Shown: positions 28,204 to 37,033 of the stretch, one piece after another
Layout of the letters: each line of letters begins with the position of its first letter
Numbering within the stretch: position 1 is the first letter of the stretch
From: Cupriavidus necator
Lineage (GTDB): Bacteria > Pseudomonadota > Gammaproteobacteria > Burkholderiales > Burkholderiaceae
DNA: 64,000 nt
Direction of reading: 5' to 3'
Assembly: GCA_022041995.1 (NCBI GenBank)
Contig: CP074381.1
Coordinates: 124,001 to 188,000 of the forward strand
Translations under genes and position numbers: made by a program
The notes under the pieces: model-generated
Seen by the model: the letters and a program-made list of their open reading frames with translations, nothing else
What the model was told of the DNA's origin: nothing
Database searches by the model: none

Positions 28204-29094
28204 ATGAAGGACTTCCGCAACAAGGTTGCCGCCATCACCGGCGCCGGCTCGGGCATCGGCCGCGCGCTGGCGCTGGCGCTGGCACGGCAGGGCTGCCAGC
28301 TGGCGCTGTCAGACCGTAACGAGGCCGGGCTGGCGCAGACCGTGGCCCAGGCCATGGCCGCCGCACCGCAGGCCCGCATCACACAACACACCGTGGATGT
28401 GGCCGACCGCGCCGCGGTGTACGCGTGGGCCGCCGCGGCCGCCGAGGCCCACGGCCGCATCAACCTGATCTTCAACAACGCCGGCGTGGCGCTGTCCAGC
28501 ACCGTCGAGGGCATGAGCTACGACGACCTGGAATGGATCATGGGCATCAACTTCTGGGGCGTGGTGTACGGCACCAAGGCCTTCCTGCCGTACCTGAAGG
28601 CCAGCGGCGACGGCCACGTGGTCAATACGTCGAGCATCTTCGGCATCTTCGCCCAGCCCGGCATGGGCGCCTACAACGCCAGCAAGTACGCGGTGCGCGG
28701 CTTTACCGAATCGCTGCGGCAGGAGTTGGACCTGATGGACTGCGGCGTGTCGGCAACCACCGTGCACCCGGGGGGCATCAAGACCAATATCGCCCAGGCC
28801 AGCCGCGTGTCATCCAGCGTCAACGGCTTCCTGGTGCGCGACGCGCAGCATGGCAAGGATGAGTTCGAGAAATTCTTCATCACCTCGCCCGACAAGGCCG
28901 CGCGCGTGATCCTGGAAGGCGTGCGCCGCAACCGCCGGCGCGTGCTGATCGGACCCGATGCCTATGCTGCCGATGCCATGGCGCGGCTGCTGCCGGCTGC
29001 CTACCAGTCGCTGGTGGTGCGCGAGACGCGCCGCAAGCGCGATTTGGGCCCGGTCGCGGCACCGGCCCCGGCCGGCCAGGGAGAGCGCCCGTGA
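28204..29094 (+). CDS. Short-chain dehydrogenase/reductase
   Basis: The 296-residue protein has the classical SDR motifs: cofactor loop TGAGSGIG (residues 12-19), NNAG, an active-site Ser in NTSSIFGIF, and the catalytic YNASK (Tyr near 157). It would interconvert an alcohol and a ketone with NAD(P). The ATG at 28204 has an AAGGAG site; the in-frame codons upstream are a leader, not protein. It follows the monooxygenase by 61 bases and overlaps the hydrolase gene by four bases (GTGA). A sequence of alcohol to ketone to ester to acid plus alcohol would use this enzyme, the monooxygenase and the hydrolase in turn. Confidence 0.88.
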   Translation: MKDFRNKVAAITGAGSGIGRALALALARQGCQLALSDRNEAGLAQTVAQAMAAAPQARITQHTVDVADRAAVYAWAAAAAEAHGRINLIFNNAGVALSSTVEGMSYDDLEWIMGINFWGVVYGTKAFLPYLKASGDGHVVNTSSIFGIFAQPGMGAYNASKYAVRGFTESLRQELDLMDCGVSATTVHPGGIKTNIAQASRVSSSVNGFLVRDAQHGKDEFEKFFITSPDKAARVILEGVRRNRRRVLIGPDAYAADAMARLLPAAYQSLVVRETRRKRDLGPVAAPAPAGQGERP

Positions 29095-30053
29095 ACCGGC
29101 TCGCGATCGAACAGGATGCTTCGCTGCTGGCGCCACCGGGGGCGCTCACGCGCTGGTTCGGGCAGGGCCGCGTAGGGCTGTTCAGCCTGTCGCGCGCCAC
29201 GCTGGCGCAGCGCCATGCGCTGCCGGCCTCGCGCTGGGTGCGCGTGCTGGACGCGATGGTGCACTACACCGACGAAGGCCCCGCCGACGGCGAGACCCTG
29301 GTGCTGATCCACGGCTTCGGCGCTTCGCTGCATACGTGGCAAGGGATCGTGCCGGCGCTGGCGCAGCGCTATCGCGTGCTGCGGCTGGATATCGCCCCGT
29401 TCGGGCTGACCGGGCCGCTGCACGATGCGCGCGGCCGCATCGAAACCATGGACGTGCACCGCTACCGCGACTTCATCGATGCCTTCCTGGCCGCGGTGAA
29501 CGTGCGCCGCGCCAGCATCATCGGCAACTCGCTGGGCGGGCTGATCGCGTGGGACCTTGCCGTGCGCCGGCCCAATGCGGTCGACAAGCTGGTGCTGATC
29601 GACGCCGCCGGCTTCCCGATGCGGCTGCCGATCTATATCGACCTGTTCCGCCATGCGCCGGTGCGCTGGTCGGCACCGTGGATGCTGCCGGAGTTCATCA
29701 TCCGCGCCGCCACGCGCGACGTCTATGGCGATGCCTCGCGCGTGCCGGAATCCACCTTCCGCCGCTACGTGGACTTCTTCTACGCCGAAGGCAGCCGCGA
29801 GGCCGTCGGCAAGATGGTGCCCAGGCTCGACTTTGCCCAGCTTGACACCCACCTGCTCGGCAGCGTGCGCGCGCCCACGCTGGTGCTGTGGGGCGAGCGC
29901 GACCGCTGGATCCCGCCCGCGCACGCGCAGGCCTTCACCGAGCGCATCCCCGGCGCGCAGCTGCGCCGCTACGCGGGGCTTGGCCACGTGCCGATGGAAG
30001 AAGACCCGCAACGCGTGGCCGCAGATTTGCTGCCGTTCCTGGCCGCCCAATGA
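29091..30053 (+). CDS. Alpha/beta-fold hydrolase
   Basis: The 320-residue protein has an oxyanion-hole HGFG after VLIHGFGAS, the nucleophile elbow GNSLGG (Ser near residue 146), a catalytic Asp in LWGERDRWIP and a His in GLGHVPMEEDP. This is a standard esterase or lactonase layout. It begins with a GTG overlapping the SDR stop codon, so the two are translationally coupled. In context it could hydrolyse the ester or lactone formed by the monooxygenase. Confidence 0.85.
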   Translation: MNRLAIEQDASLLAPPGALTRWFGQGRVGLFSLSRATLAQRHALPASRWVRVLDAMVHYTDEGPADGETLVLIHGFGASLHTWQGIVPALAQRYRVLRLDIAPFGLTGPLHDARGRIETMDVHRYRDFIDAFLAAVNVRRASIIGNSLGGLIAWDLAVRRPNAVDKLVLIDAAGFPMRLPIYIDLFRHAPVRWSAPWMLPEFIIRAATRDVYGDASRVPESTFRRYVDFFYAEGSREAVGKMVPRLDFAQLDTHLLGSVRAPTLVLWGERDRWIPPAHAQAFTERIPGAQLRRYAGLGHVPMEEDPQRVAADLLPFLAAQ

Positions 30054-30099
30054 ATCCCGCCGGCGCAACACGCGCCGGCCATCACCCAAGGAGACCGCC

Positions 30100-30975
30100 A
30101 TGATGCCAGTCCGCCGCGACGTGCATCCCCACCTGCCGCCAGAACGCATCAGCGACTGGCACGAACGGGGCCGTCACGTCACCCATTTCATCAACGCGCT
30201 GTCGATCTTCTTCCCCGCCGGGGAGCGCTTCTTCATGGACAGCGTGCGCAACTACCGCGACCAGGTGAAGGACCCCGAACTGAGCCGCGCCATCGCCGGC
30301 TTTATCGGCCAGGAAGCGATGCACACGCGCGAGCACATCCTCTACAACCGGCTGATGGAAGACGCCGGCCTGCCCGCCGCGGCGCTGGACCGCACGGTGT
30401 GGAAGCTGCTGGACGTGCTGCGCAAGATCCTGCCCAAGTCCTGGCAACTGGCCCACACCATCGCGCTGGAGCACTACACCGCGATGCTGGCCGGCGGTCT
30501 GCTGCAGGATCAGCGCCATATGGGCGCGGCCTCGGAGACCGGCTACCGGCAGGTGTGGACCTGGCACGCGCTGGAAGAAACTGAGCACAAGGCCGTGGCC
30601 TACGATGTCTGGAACACGGTGATGAAACCCGGCCCCTACCGCTACTTCCTGCGCACCTTCACCATGCTGACCACCACCGTGACGTTCTGGGCCATGGTGT
30701 TCGTGTTCCACATTGCGCTGGTGATGGGCGACAAGGGCTGCCGCAACAAGCTGACCGGGTTTGGCAGCGTGCTGCGCTTTTTGTGGGCCTCGCCCGGCGT
30801 GCTGCCCAAGATGATCCCGGAATGGCTCAGCTACTTCCGCCCCGGCTTCCATCCGTGGGACGACGACAACCGCGCCGAGCTGGCGCGCATCGCCCCGCTG
30901 GTCGAAGAGATCGAAGACACCGCGCGCGCCGCCGGCGTCTCTACCCGTGCGCCCTCGCTGCGGGGGGCCGCATGA
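30100..30975 (+). CDS. PF10118-type 'metal-dependent hydrolase', probable ferritin-like diiron protein
   Basis: The 291-residue protein matches the family usually annotated as predicted metal-dependent hydrolase. Its helices carry the ligand pattern of a diiron four-helix bundle: Glu42 (GERFF), Glu72-x-x-His75 (QEAMH), Glu124 (ALEHYT) and Glu160-x-x-His163 (EETEH). That is the E...ExxH...E...ExxH set of bacterial diiron oxygenases and desaturases, seen directly in the sequence. The next gene, overlapping by four bases, is a rubredoxin, which supplies electrons to such enzymes. I therefore infer an oxygenase, oxidase or desaturase rather than a hydrolase. A hydrophobic stretch near residues 190-215 ([16 protein letters not shown]) may attach it to the membrane. 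The start at 30100 has an AAGGAGA site. Confidence 0.75.
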   Translation: MMPVRRDVHPHLPPERISDWHERGRHVTHFINALSIFFPAGERFFMDSVRNYRDQVKDPELSRAIAGFIGQEAMHTREHILYNRLMEDAGLPAAALDRTVWKLLDVLRKILPKSWQLAHTIALEHYTAMLAGGLLQDQRHMGAASETGYRQVWTWHALEETEHKAVAYDVWNTVMKPGPYRYFLRTFTMLTTTVTFWAMVFVFHIALVMGDKGCRNKLTGFGSVLRFLWASPGVLPKMIPEWLSYFRPGFHPWDDDNRAELARIAPLVEEIEDTARAAGVSTRAPSLRGAA

Positions 30976-31136
30976 CCATCTGGCAGTGCCGTATCTGTGG
31001 ATTCGTTTACGAAGAAGCGCTCGGCTTACCTGAGCACGGGATCGCGCCCGGCACACCGTGGGGCGCGGTCCCGCTGGCGTGGAGCTGCCCGGACTGCGGC
31101 ATGGCGAAAGCGGATTTCGACATGGTTGCGCTATAG
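30972..31136 (+). CDS. Rubredoxin
   Basis: This 54-residue protein has the two iron-binding knuckles of rubredoxin, [10 protein letters not shown] and [11 protein letters not shown], with the conserved PGTPW between them. The four cysteines hold a single iron that shuttles electrons in the cytoplasm. The ATG overlaps the stop of the preceding diiron-type gene (ATGA), so the products are made together, which supports an electron donor-acceptor pair. It ends the operon. Confidence 0.9.
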   Translation: MTIWQCRICGFVYEEALGLPEHGIAPGTPWGAVPLAWSCPDCGMAKADFDMVAL

Positions 31137-31268
31137 GCGGAGTCTTGAGGTCGGCAAGGGCTGAGGCGACTGGGGCCAACCGAAGGCGGAACTCCCCTCT
31201 CCCGCTTGCGGGAGCGGGGAGCAAACCGCTGGCGTGGGGCAGTCTGTCAGCACCCTGCCCCATCAAAC

Positions 31269-31298
31269 AAAAAGCCCGGCATCACTGCCGGGCTTTTT
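31269..31298. terminator. Bidirectional terminator between the rubredoxin operon and yidC
   Basis: AAAAAGCCCGGC (31269-31280), a 6-base loop and GCCGGGCTTTTT (31287-31298) form a perfect stem flanked by A and T runs, so it can stop transcription from either side. The convergent rubredoxin operon and yidC end on either side of it. Confidence 0.9.
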
Positions 31299-31321
31299 GC
31301 CTGCCGCAACTTGCAACAGCT

Positions 31322-32988
31322 TCAGCTCTTGGCCACCACTGCCGCCTTGCCCTTGCCGAGCATGCGGTTGATCTGCCATTGCTGGGCGATCGACAGGATG
31401 TTGTTCACCACCCAGTACAGCACCAGGCCGGCCGGGAAGAAGAAGAACATCACCGAGAACACCAGCGGCATGATCATCATGACCTTGGCCTGCACCGGGT
31501 CCGGCGGGGTCGGGTTCAGCTTGGTCTGCGCGAACATCGACACGGCCATCACGATCGGCAGGATGTAGAACGGATCCGGCACCGACAGGTCATGGATCCA
31601 GCCCAGCCACGGCGCGCCGCGCATTTCCACCGACGACAGCAGGACCCAGTACAGCGCAATGAACACCGGGATCTGGATCACGATGGGCAGGCAGCCGCCG
31701 AGCGGGTTGACCTTTTCGGTCTTGTACAGCGCCATCATCTCCTGGTTCATCTTCTGCGGGTCGTTCTTGTGACGCTCACGCATCGCGGTCATGCGCGGCT
31801 GCAGGTCCTTCATCTTGCCCATGGACTTGTAGCTGGCCGCCGACAGCGGGAAGAACACCAGCTTGATCAGCACCGTCAGCGCGATGATCGACCAGCCCCA
31901 GTTGCCGAGGAAGCCGTGCAGCTTCTCAAGCAGCCAGAACAGCGGCTTGGCCAGGATGGTCAGCCAGCCATAGTCCTTCACCAGTTCCAGGCCCGGGGCG
32001 ATCTTCTCGAGCATGTGCTCTTCCTGCGGGCCGGCGAACAGGCGCGCATCGGTGGTCACCGTGGCGCCAGGCGCCACTTCACCCAGCGGCTGCTGGATGC
32101 CCACGCGGTACAGGTTCGGGTCGATCTGCTGGACGTAGAAGCTGTGCTCCTTGCCGGTCTGCGGGATCCAGGCCGAGGCAAAGTAGTGCTGCACCATCGC
32201 CACCCAGCCGTTGTTGGCGGCGGCCGGCACGCTGGCCTTGCCCTTGGCCACGTCTTCAAAGGTGATCTTGTGGTACTTGTCGGCGTCGGTGTAGACGGCC
32301 GGGCCGGTGAAGGTGCTGTAGAACTGCGACTGCTCAACCTTGCTGCCGTCGCGCGCCAGTTCCAGGTACAGCGTCGGCGAGACCGGCGCGGCGCCCGCGT
32401 TGGTGACCGCGAACTTTGCGTCGACCACGTAGGTGCCCTTGTGGAACACATAGGTCTTGGTGAACTTCACGCCGCTCTTCTCGGCGGTCAGCACCAATTC
32501 CAGTTGCTCGGCGCCGTCCAGCGTGCGTGCGCCCGGGGCGGCGGTGAACACCGTGGTGTGGTTGGGCAGGTCGCCGCCGATCAGGCCCGAGCGTGCCATG
32601 TAGGTGCGCACGTTGTCGCGCTCGAACAGCACCACCGGCTTGCCGTCCTTCTCATGCTCCTTGAGCAGCTCCAGGCGCGACACGATGCCGCCGGCGGTGT
32701 CGATCTCGGCGCGCACCGTGTCGGTGGTCACCACGATCTTCTCGCCGGCGGGCAGGGCCGCGGCCTGCGGCGCGGCCGGCGCAGCGGTACCCGCTGCGCC
32801 GGCTGGCACGTTGGCCTTGGCACGTCGCCCTGGGCGGCAGCGCCGCTGGCGGCGGGCGCCGAGGCGGCCTGTTGCGTCGTGCTCGGGAAGAACATCGACG
32901 CATGGCCGTTGGCGCGTTGCCAGTTGTCGTAGAGCAGCACGAGGGCCATCGAGAAGATGACCCAGAGGATGGTGCGTTTGATATCCAT
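31322..32988 (-). CDS. yidC: Membrane protein insertase YidC (one-base frameshift in this sequence)
   Basis: The N-terminal part ([23 protein letters not shown]) and the main part (periplasmic domain from [16 protein letters not shown], then the conserved helices with [20 protein letters not shown] and [21 protein letters not shown]) are in different frames. The break is at GG 32819-32820; one extra base turns the nonsense after QGDV into [11 protein letters not shown] and restores a 555-residue protein of normal length. YidC inserts and folds inner-membrane proteins and is essential, so the break is almost certainly a sequencing error. The gene lies in the usual order downstream of rpmH, rnpA and yidD. 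mnmE, the usual next gene, is missing here. Confidence 0.93.
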
Positions 32989-33009
32989 GTCTGGCTGTGG
33001 TCGGAGAAA

Positions 33010-33342
33010 TCAGGGTCTGGGCAGACGGATCGCCACAGGCGCATGGCCTGCGGCGGCATGGACGGAACGGCCCGCCGGGGGGTGTGATCCGTGCGGTCCA
33101 GTGTCCGGCCTGGCAGTGTCGTCAGCTTCCGTGCCCGGCACGGGATCATACCCGCCTTGGGCGAAAGGATGGCAGCGGCACAGCCGGCAGGCGGCCATCC
33201 AGCTGCCGCGCGCGGCGCCGTGATGGATGACGGCGTCGCGGGCGTAGTCGGAACAGGTCGGCAGGAAGCGGCACTGCGAGCCCAGGTAAGGACTCAGGGC
33301 GATCTTGTAGATACGCAGCAGGGCTAGCAGGATTCGCTTCAT
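33010..33342 (-). CDS. yidD: Membrane protein insertion efficiency factor YidD
   Basis: The 110-residue protein begins [21 protein letters not shown] and carries the family's conserved cysteines in [11 protein letters not shown] and CRLCRCHPF. YidD sits at the inner membrane and assists YidC-dependent insertion. The C-terminal third is a low-complexity extension beyond the conserved domain. It lies between rnpA and yidC as in most bacteria. Confidence 0.93.
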   Translation of the reverse strand: MKRILLALLRIYKIALSPYLGSQCRFLPTCSDYARDAVIHHGAARGSWMAACRLCRCHPFAQGGYDPVPGTEADDTARPDTGPHGSHPPAGRSVHAAAGHAPVAIRLPRP

Positions 33343-33352
33343 GGCAGGCGGT

Positions 33353-33817
33353 TCAGGCCGGAAGGCCTGGTGGCTGGCTTTGCGAGGGGCTCGCCGGTGG
33401 CGCCGCGGGTGGCGGTGCCGAGGGCGAGGCAGGCGGTGCAGGTGGCGGCAGTGGCTTGGCCGCTACGTCGAGCAGGCTGGCGATTTCCGCCGCGCATGCC
33501 CTTCGGACCGCCGCGCGCGTAGCAAATTCCGCGCGCGGAAACTTGGCGTGCAGGCGCAGCAGCACGTCGCGCCCCGCCAGGTGCTCACGGCGCTGGCGGA
33601 ACAGCTCGCGCGCCATGCGCTTCACCAGGTTGCGCTCAGCCGCGCGCGGCGCGAACTTCTTGCCGACCACCACGCCAAGCCGGCCTTCCGGACGGTCATT
33701 GGCGCGCACGTAGAGCACGAAATGCGGGCTGCGCCGCCGGGGCCGCAAAGCAAAAACGGATGAAAACTCATCCGTCTTTGTTAGCCTCGCGGCTTTGGGG
33801 AAGGCATGGGCTGACAC
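33353..33817 (-). CDS. rnpA: Ribonuclease P protein component
   Basis: The core has [17 protein letters not shown] at the N-terminus and the RNase P signature [14 protein letters not shown], the basic helix that contacts pre-tRNA leader and the RNA subunit. I chose the GTG at 33817 because conserved sequence starts there; the frame stays open to 33934 but that part looks like background. The C-terminus adds a Pro/Ala/Ser-rich tail of about 35 residues ([15 protein letters not shown] and on) beyond the normal fold. The product of 154 residues matures the 5' ends of tRNAs with the RNA subunit. Confidence 0.9.
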   Translation of the reverse strand: MSAHAFPKAARLTKTDEFSSVFALRPRRRSPHFVLYVRANDRPEGRLGVVVGKKFAPRAAERNLVKRMARELFRQRREHLAGRDVLLRLHAKFPRAEFATRAAVRRACAAEIASLLDVAAKPLPPPAPPASPSAPPPAAPPASPSQSQPPGLPA

Positions 33818-33990
33818 GCTGGGTGACAACTGGCAAGCGCTGGCAAATAAGACTGCTGGCGCAAAGCGGCGCCCTGCGGCAAGCTGCCGGCCAACCTGAA
33901 GCCGGGGCGGTAGGCATTGACGGCTGCGCGGCACGGCTGCGGTACGCTGCAGCCGGCGCCGGGCGCGCCGTCAGGCCGGTCGCCCGGGCC

Positions 33991-34125
33991 TCAGATGGCC
34001 AGGCGCTTGCGGCCCTTGGCGCGACGTGCGTTGATGACGGCACGGCCGCCGCGGGTCTTCATGCGCACGCGGAAACCGTGGGTACGCTTGCGGCGGGTAA
34101 CGGAAGGTTGGTAGGTACGTTTCAT
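33991..34125 (-). CDS. rpmH: Ribosomal protein bL34
   Basis: The 44-residue basic protein begins [18 protein letters not shown] and ends GRKRLAI, with the conserved [15 protein letters not shown] centre; this is an unmistakable bL34 of the large ribosomal subunit. It is the first gene leftward from the origin, divergent from dnaA. Confidence 0.98.
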   Translation of the reverse strand: MKRTYQPSVTRRKRTHGFRVRMKTRGGRAVINARRAKGRKRLAI

Positions 34126-34439
34126 GTTGCACTCTCTGGTTGATCTTGGCGTGCCCGGCTCCGGCCGGTGCCGGGGTGCCGTGGCCGCCGCGTATGGTTC
34201 GCATGGGGCTGCCGCTTGCGAGGAACTGCAGCGGCTATCCGACGATTCTGGTTCTGTCTTGCTGCCGGCCGTGCTTACGCGTGTGCAGGTAGCTAACCTG
34301 CCAGCGCGGACGGCACGAACAGGCCAGACCGGCGATGCGCATACGTGATCCCCTGCCGCATCGCAGAACCCGCCATTTAAACGATTTTCTCCGGCGCTGT
34401 CAAGGCGCCAGTTCGTGTGCAAGGACACATTTGCGACAC

Positions 34440-34690
34440 CGCCCTCTAGCCCTTGGTGCCCCATTGTCCACAATGGCCGGTGGGTAAGTGCATGTGTTCC
34501 GAGGGCCACCTTCACCACAGTCATCCACAGGCGAAGTCCCTGTTTTACCTGAAATTTTGTCCGTTTTCACACCCCGCAAAGCCGCATCACAGCAGGGGTT
34601 GTGCACACAAATCCACTGCATTTGCACAAGTTGTCCACAGACTTATCCTTTGTGGATAACTCGGGGGCGGGTATACAATCCGGGTCCAAA
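34440..34690. other. Chromosomal replication origin (oriC) candidate with DnaA boxes
   Basis: The rpmH-dnaA gap contains DnaA-box-like 9-mers: TTGTCCACA at 34464-34472, TCATCCACA at 34521-34529, TTGTCCACA at 34631-34639 and, on the opposite strand, a perfect TTATCCACA read from 34659 to 34651. Between them, at about 34539-34575, is an A/T-rich stretch (TGTTTTACCTGAAATTTTG) suited to unwinding. Location between rpmH and dnaA with gene direction diverging on either side is the common beta-proteobacterial origin layout. The rest of the 34126-34938 gap should also hold the rpmH and dnaA promoters; I see no gene in it. Confidence 0.8.
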
Positions 34691-34938
34691 CACTACACGG
34701 GCTGCGTGGCGCAGGCGCAACCCGGGCCCCACCGCGGCAACGCATGACTGAACGCACGCCAGTGCGGCGAGCCTGAAGGCTCGCTGGCTGCTGCATTGGC
34801 ATGCCGCGGAGGCCTCGCCGTTGGGAATTAATTCCCAATACGGCTCGGACGGCCCGGATCGCGCGGCGTATACGCCGCTTGTGGCGTGCCCAGGCTGCTG
34901 AAGAAGCAGACCCGGGTGCGATTACCAAACAACAAACA

Positions 34939-36693
34939 ATGCAAGATTTCTGGCAGGCGGCAGCCGCGCAACTAGAGCGCGAGCTGACGCCGCAACAGTT
35001 CAAAACGTGGATCAAGCCGCTGGCGCCCGTTGCGTTCGATGAAGAAACGCACGCGCTGCGGATTGCCGCGCCCAACCGTTTCAAGCTGGACTGGGTCAAG
35101 AGCCAGTTTTCGGGGCGCATCACCGCACTGGCCTGCGAGTACTGGGAAGCGCAGGTCAGCGTCCAGTTCGTGCTGGATCCCGCCGCGTCGGGCCGTGCCG
35201 CTGCCTATATGCAGCCGCCCCAGCCCGGCATGGGCCCGGGCGGCATGGACGGCCACGCAGCACCGGGTACGGGCATGGGCGGCTATCCGGGCGCCCAGCC
35301 GATGAACGGCCAGCCTGCGTTTGCCATGCCCGGCCAGCCGGGGCAGCCCGGCTACGGCGACTACCCCACCGCAGCCGCGTACGGCATGGGCCAGCCGCAG
35401 TACGGCAACCCCGCCGGCATGCCCTCCGCAGCGCCGGTCCCGGCCGGCGCACGCGCCCAGGGTCAGCACCCGGGCCAGCATCACCCGCAGCACGGCGCCG
35501 ACATGGGCGAGATCGACGTGGTCCACATGGATCCCGCCGAAGCCAGCGCCCGCTCCTACCGCCAGGCGCAGCACCAGCCCCAGCACCCGCAGCACCAGGC
35601 CCCGCAGCACCAGCCCCAGATGGGCGGCGCCACGCCGATGCCCGGCCACCAGCCCAGTGACACGGTGCATGAGCGCTCGCGCCTGAACCCGATCCTGACC
35701 TTTGACAACTTCGTCACCGGTAAAGCCAACCAGCTGGCCCGCGCCGCCGCCATCCAGGTGGCCAACAACCCGGGCAAGTCCTACAACCCGCTGTACCTGT
35801 ACGGCGGCGTGGGCCTGGGCAAGACCCACCTGATCCACTCCATCGGCAACCACATGCTGATGGAGAACCCGCGCGCGCGCATTCGCTACATCCATGCGGA
35901 GCAGTACGTGTCTGACGTGGTGAAGGCGTACCAGCGCAAGGCGTTCGACGAGTTCAAGCGCTACTACCATTCGCTGGACCTGCTGCTGATCGACGATATC
36001 CAGTTCTTCTCCGGCAAGAACCGCACGCAGGAAGAGTTCTTCTACGCCTTTGAGGCCCTGATTGCCAACCGGGCGCAGGTGATCATCACCAGCGATACCT
36101 ACCCGAAGGAAATCACCGGCATCGACGACCGCCTGATCTCGCGCTTTGACTCCGGCCTGACCGTGGCCATCGAGCCGCCCGAGCTGGAAATGCGCGTGGC
36201 CATCCTGATGAAGAAGGCCGCCGCCGAGAACGTGAACGTTCCGGAAGAAGTCGCCTTCTTTGTCGCCAAGCACCTGCGCTCCAATGTGCGTGAGCTGGAA
36301 GGCGCGCTGCGCAAGATCCTGGCGTTCAGCAACTTCCACGGCAAGGACATCACCATCGAGGTGACGCGCGAGGCGCTGAAGGACCTGCTGACCGTGCAGA
36401 ACCGCCAGATCTCTGTAGAGAACATCCAGAAGACCTGCGCGGATTTCTACAACATCAAGGTCGCTGACATGTATTCGAAAAAGCGGCCTGCCAATATTGC
36501 ACGGCCGCGCCAGATTGCGATGTACCTGGCCAAGGAACTGACGCAGAAGAGCCTGCCCGAGATCGGTGAGCTGTTCGGCGGACGCGACCACACCACCGTG
36601 CTGCACGCCGTGCGCAAGATCGCCGACGAACGCAGCAAGGATGCGCAGCTCAACCATGAGCTGCACGTGCTGGAGCAAACGCTCAAGGGCTGA
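34939..36693 (+). CDS. dnaA: Chromosomal replication initiator DnaA
   Basis: The 584-residue protein starts [28 protein letters not shown] (domain I), has a long linker of about 150 residues rich in Gly, Pro, Met, Gln and His (domain II, about residues 88-245), the AAA+ domain with Walker [10 protein letters not shown] and Walker [11 protein letters not shown], and the C-terminal DNA-binding signature [15 protein letters not shown]. It binds DnaA boxes and opens the origin. The linker is much longer than the one in E. coli (467 residues in total). I chose the ATG at 34939 because domain I begins there; the frame upstream is open but not conserved in character. Confidence 0.97.
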   Translation: MQDFWQAAAAQLERELTPQQFKTWIKPLAPVAFDEETHALRIAAPNRFKLDWVKSQFSGRITALACEYWEAQVSVQFVLDPAASGRAAAYMQPPQPGMGPGGMDGHAAPGTGMGGYPGAQPMNGQPAFAMPGQPGQPGYGDYPTAAAYGMGQPQYGNPAGMPSAAPVPAGARAQGQHPGQHHPQHGADMGEIDVVHMDPAEASARSYRQAQHQPQHPQHQAPQHQPQMGGATPMPGHQPSDTVHERSRLNPILTFDNFVTGKANQLARAAAIQVANNPGKSYNPLYLYGGVGLGKTHLIHSIGNHMLMENPRARIRYIHAEQYVSDVVKAYQRKAFDEFKRYYHSLDLLLIDDIQFFSGKNRTQEEFFYAFEALIANRAQVIITSDTYPKEITGIDDRLISRFDSGLTVAIEPPELEMRVAILMKKAAAENVNVPEEVAFFVAKHLRSNVRELEGALRKILAFSNFHGKDITIEVTREALKDLLTVQNRQISVENIQKTCADFYNIKVADMYSKKRPANIARPRQIAMYLAKELTQKSLPEIGELFGGRDHTTVLHAVRKIADERSKDAQLNHELHVLEQTLKG

Positions 36694-37033
36694 GCGGGGC
36701 ATTTTTGAAGGGCCGGCCCCCGGGGCTGGCATACTGTAGGGTGCGCGCCACGGACATTCCGTGGCGCCTGGGGAATTAACGTCAGCGACGCCGGGGCAAG
36801 TGACCGGAAAATGGCCACTGATAAGGCTTTGCGGTGAGTCGGGACGGGATGGCAAGTTCGGGTTGCGCCAGCGTGGCTTTTTGGGCACAGCTGGCCCCCC
36901 TGCCGGTCCCGCCCCGCTTCACCGCAGCGGCTTATCCTTGGTACAATGGCACATTAACTCCTTGATTCCTAAGTGAATTCGGAGTTGTTTGCGTTCTGCG
37001 GTCGCCGATTACAAACGACGAAGGATAAATTCA
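36694..37033 (+). promoter_or_regulatory. dnaA-dnaN intergenic region with probable dnaN promoter
   Basis: This 340-base gap has no gene. Near its start GCCGGCCCCCGGGGCTGGC can fold into a hairpin after the dnaA stop. Toward its end TTATCC (36932-36937 region) precedes TACAAT at 36942-36947, a plausible -10 element about 90 bases upstream of dnaN. The assignment is based on position and base pattern only. Confidence 0.4.

Noticed and set aside
31058..32932. 624-codon plus-strand frame opposite yidC
   Set aside because: It is the antisense shadow of yidC, full of His and Gln runs; the yidC reading is unmistakable.
34972..36888. 638-codon minus-strand frame opposite dnaA
   Set aside because: Antisense shadow of dnaA with biased composition; no start signal or motif.
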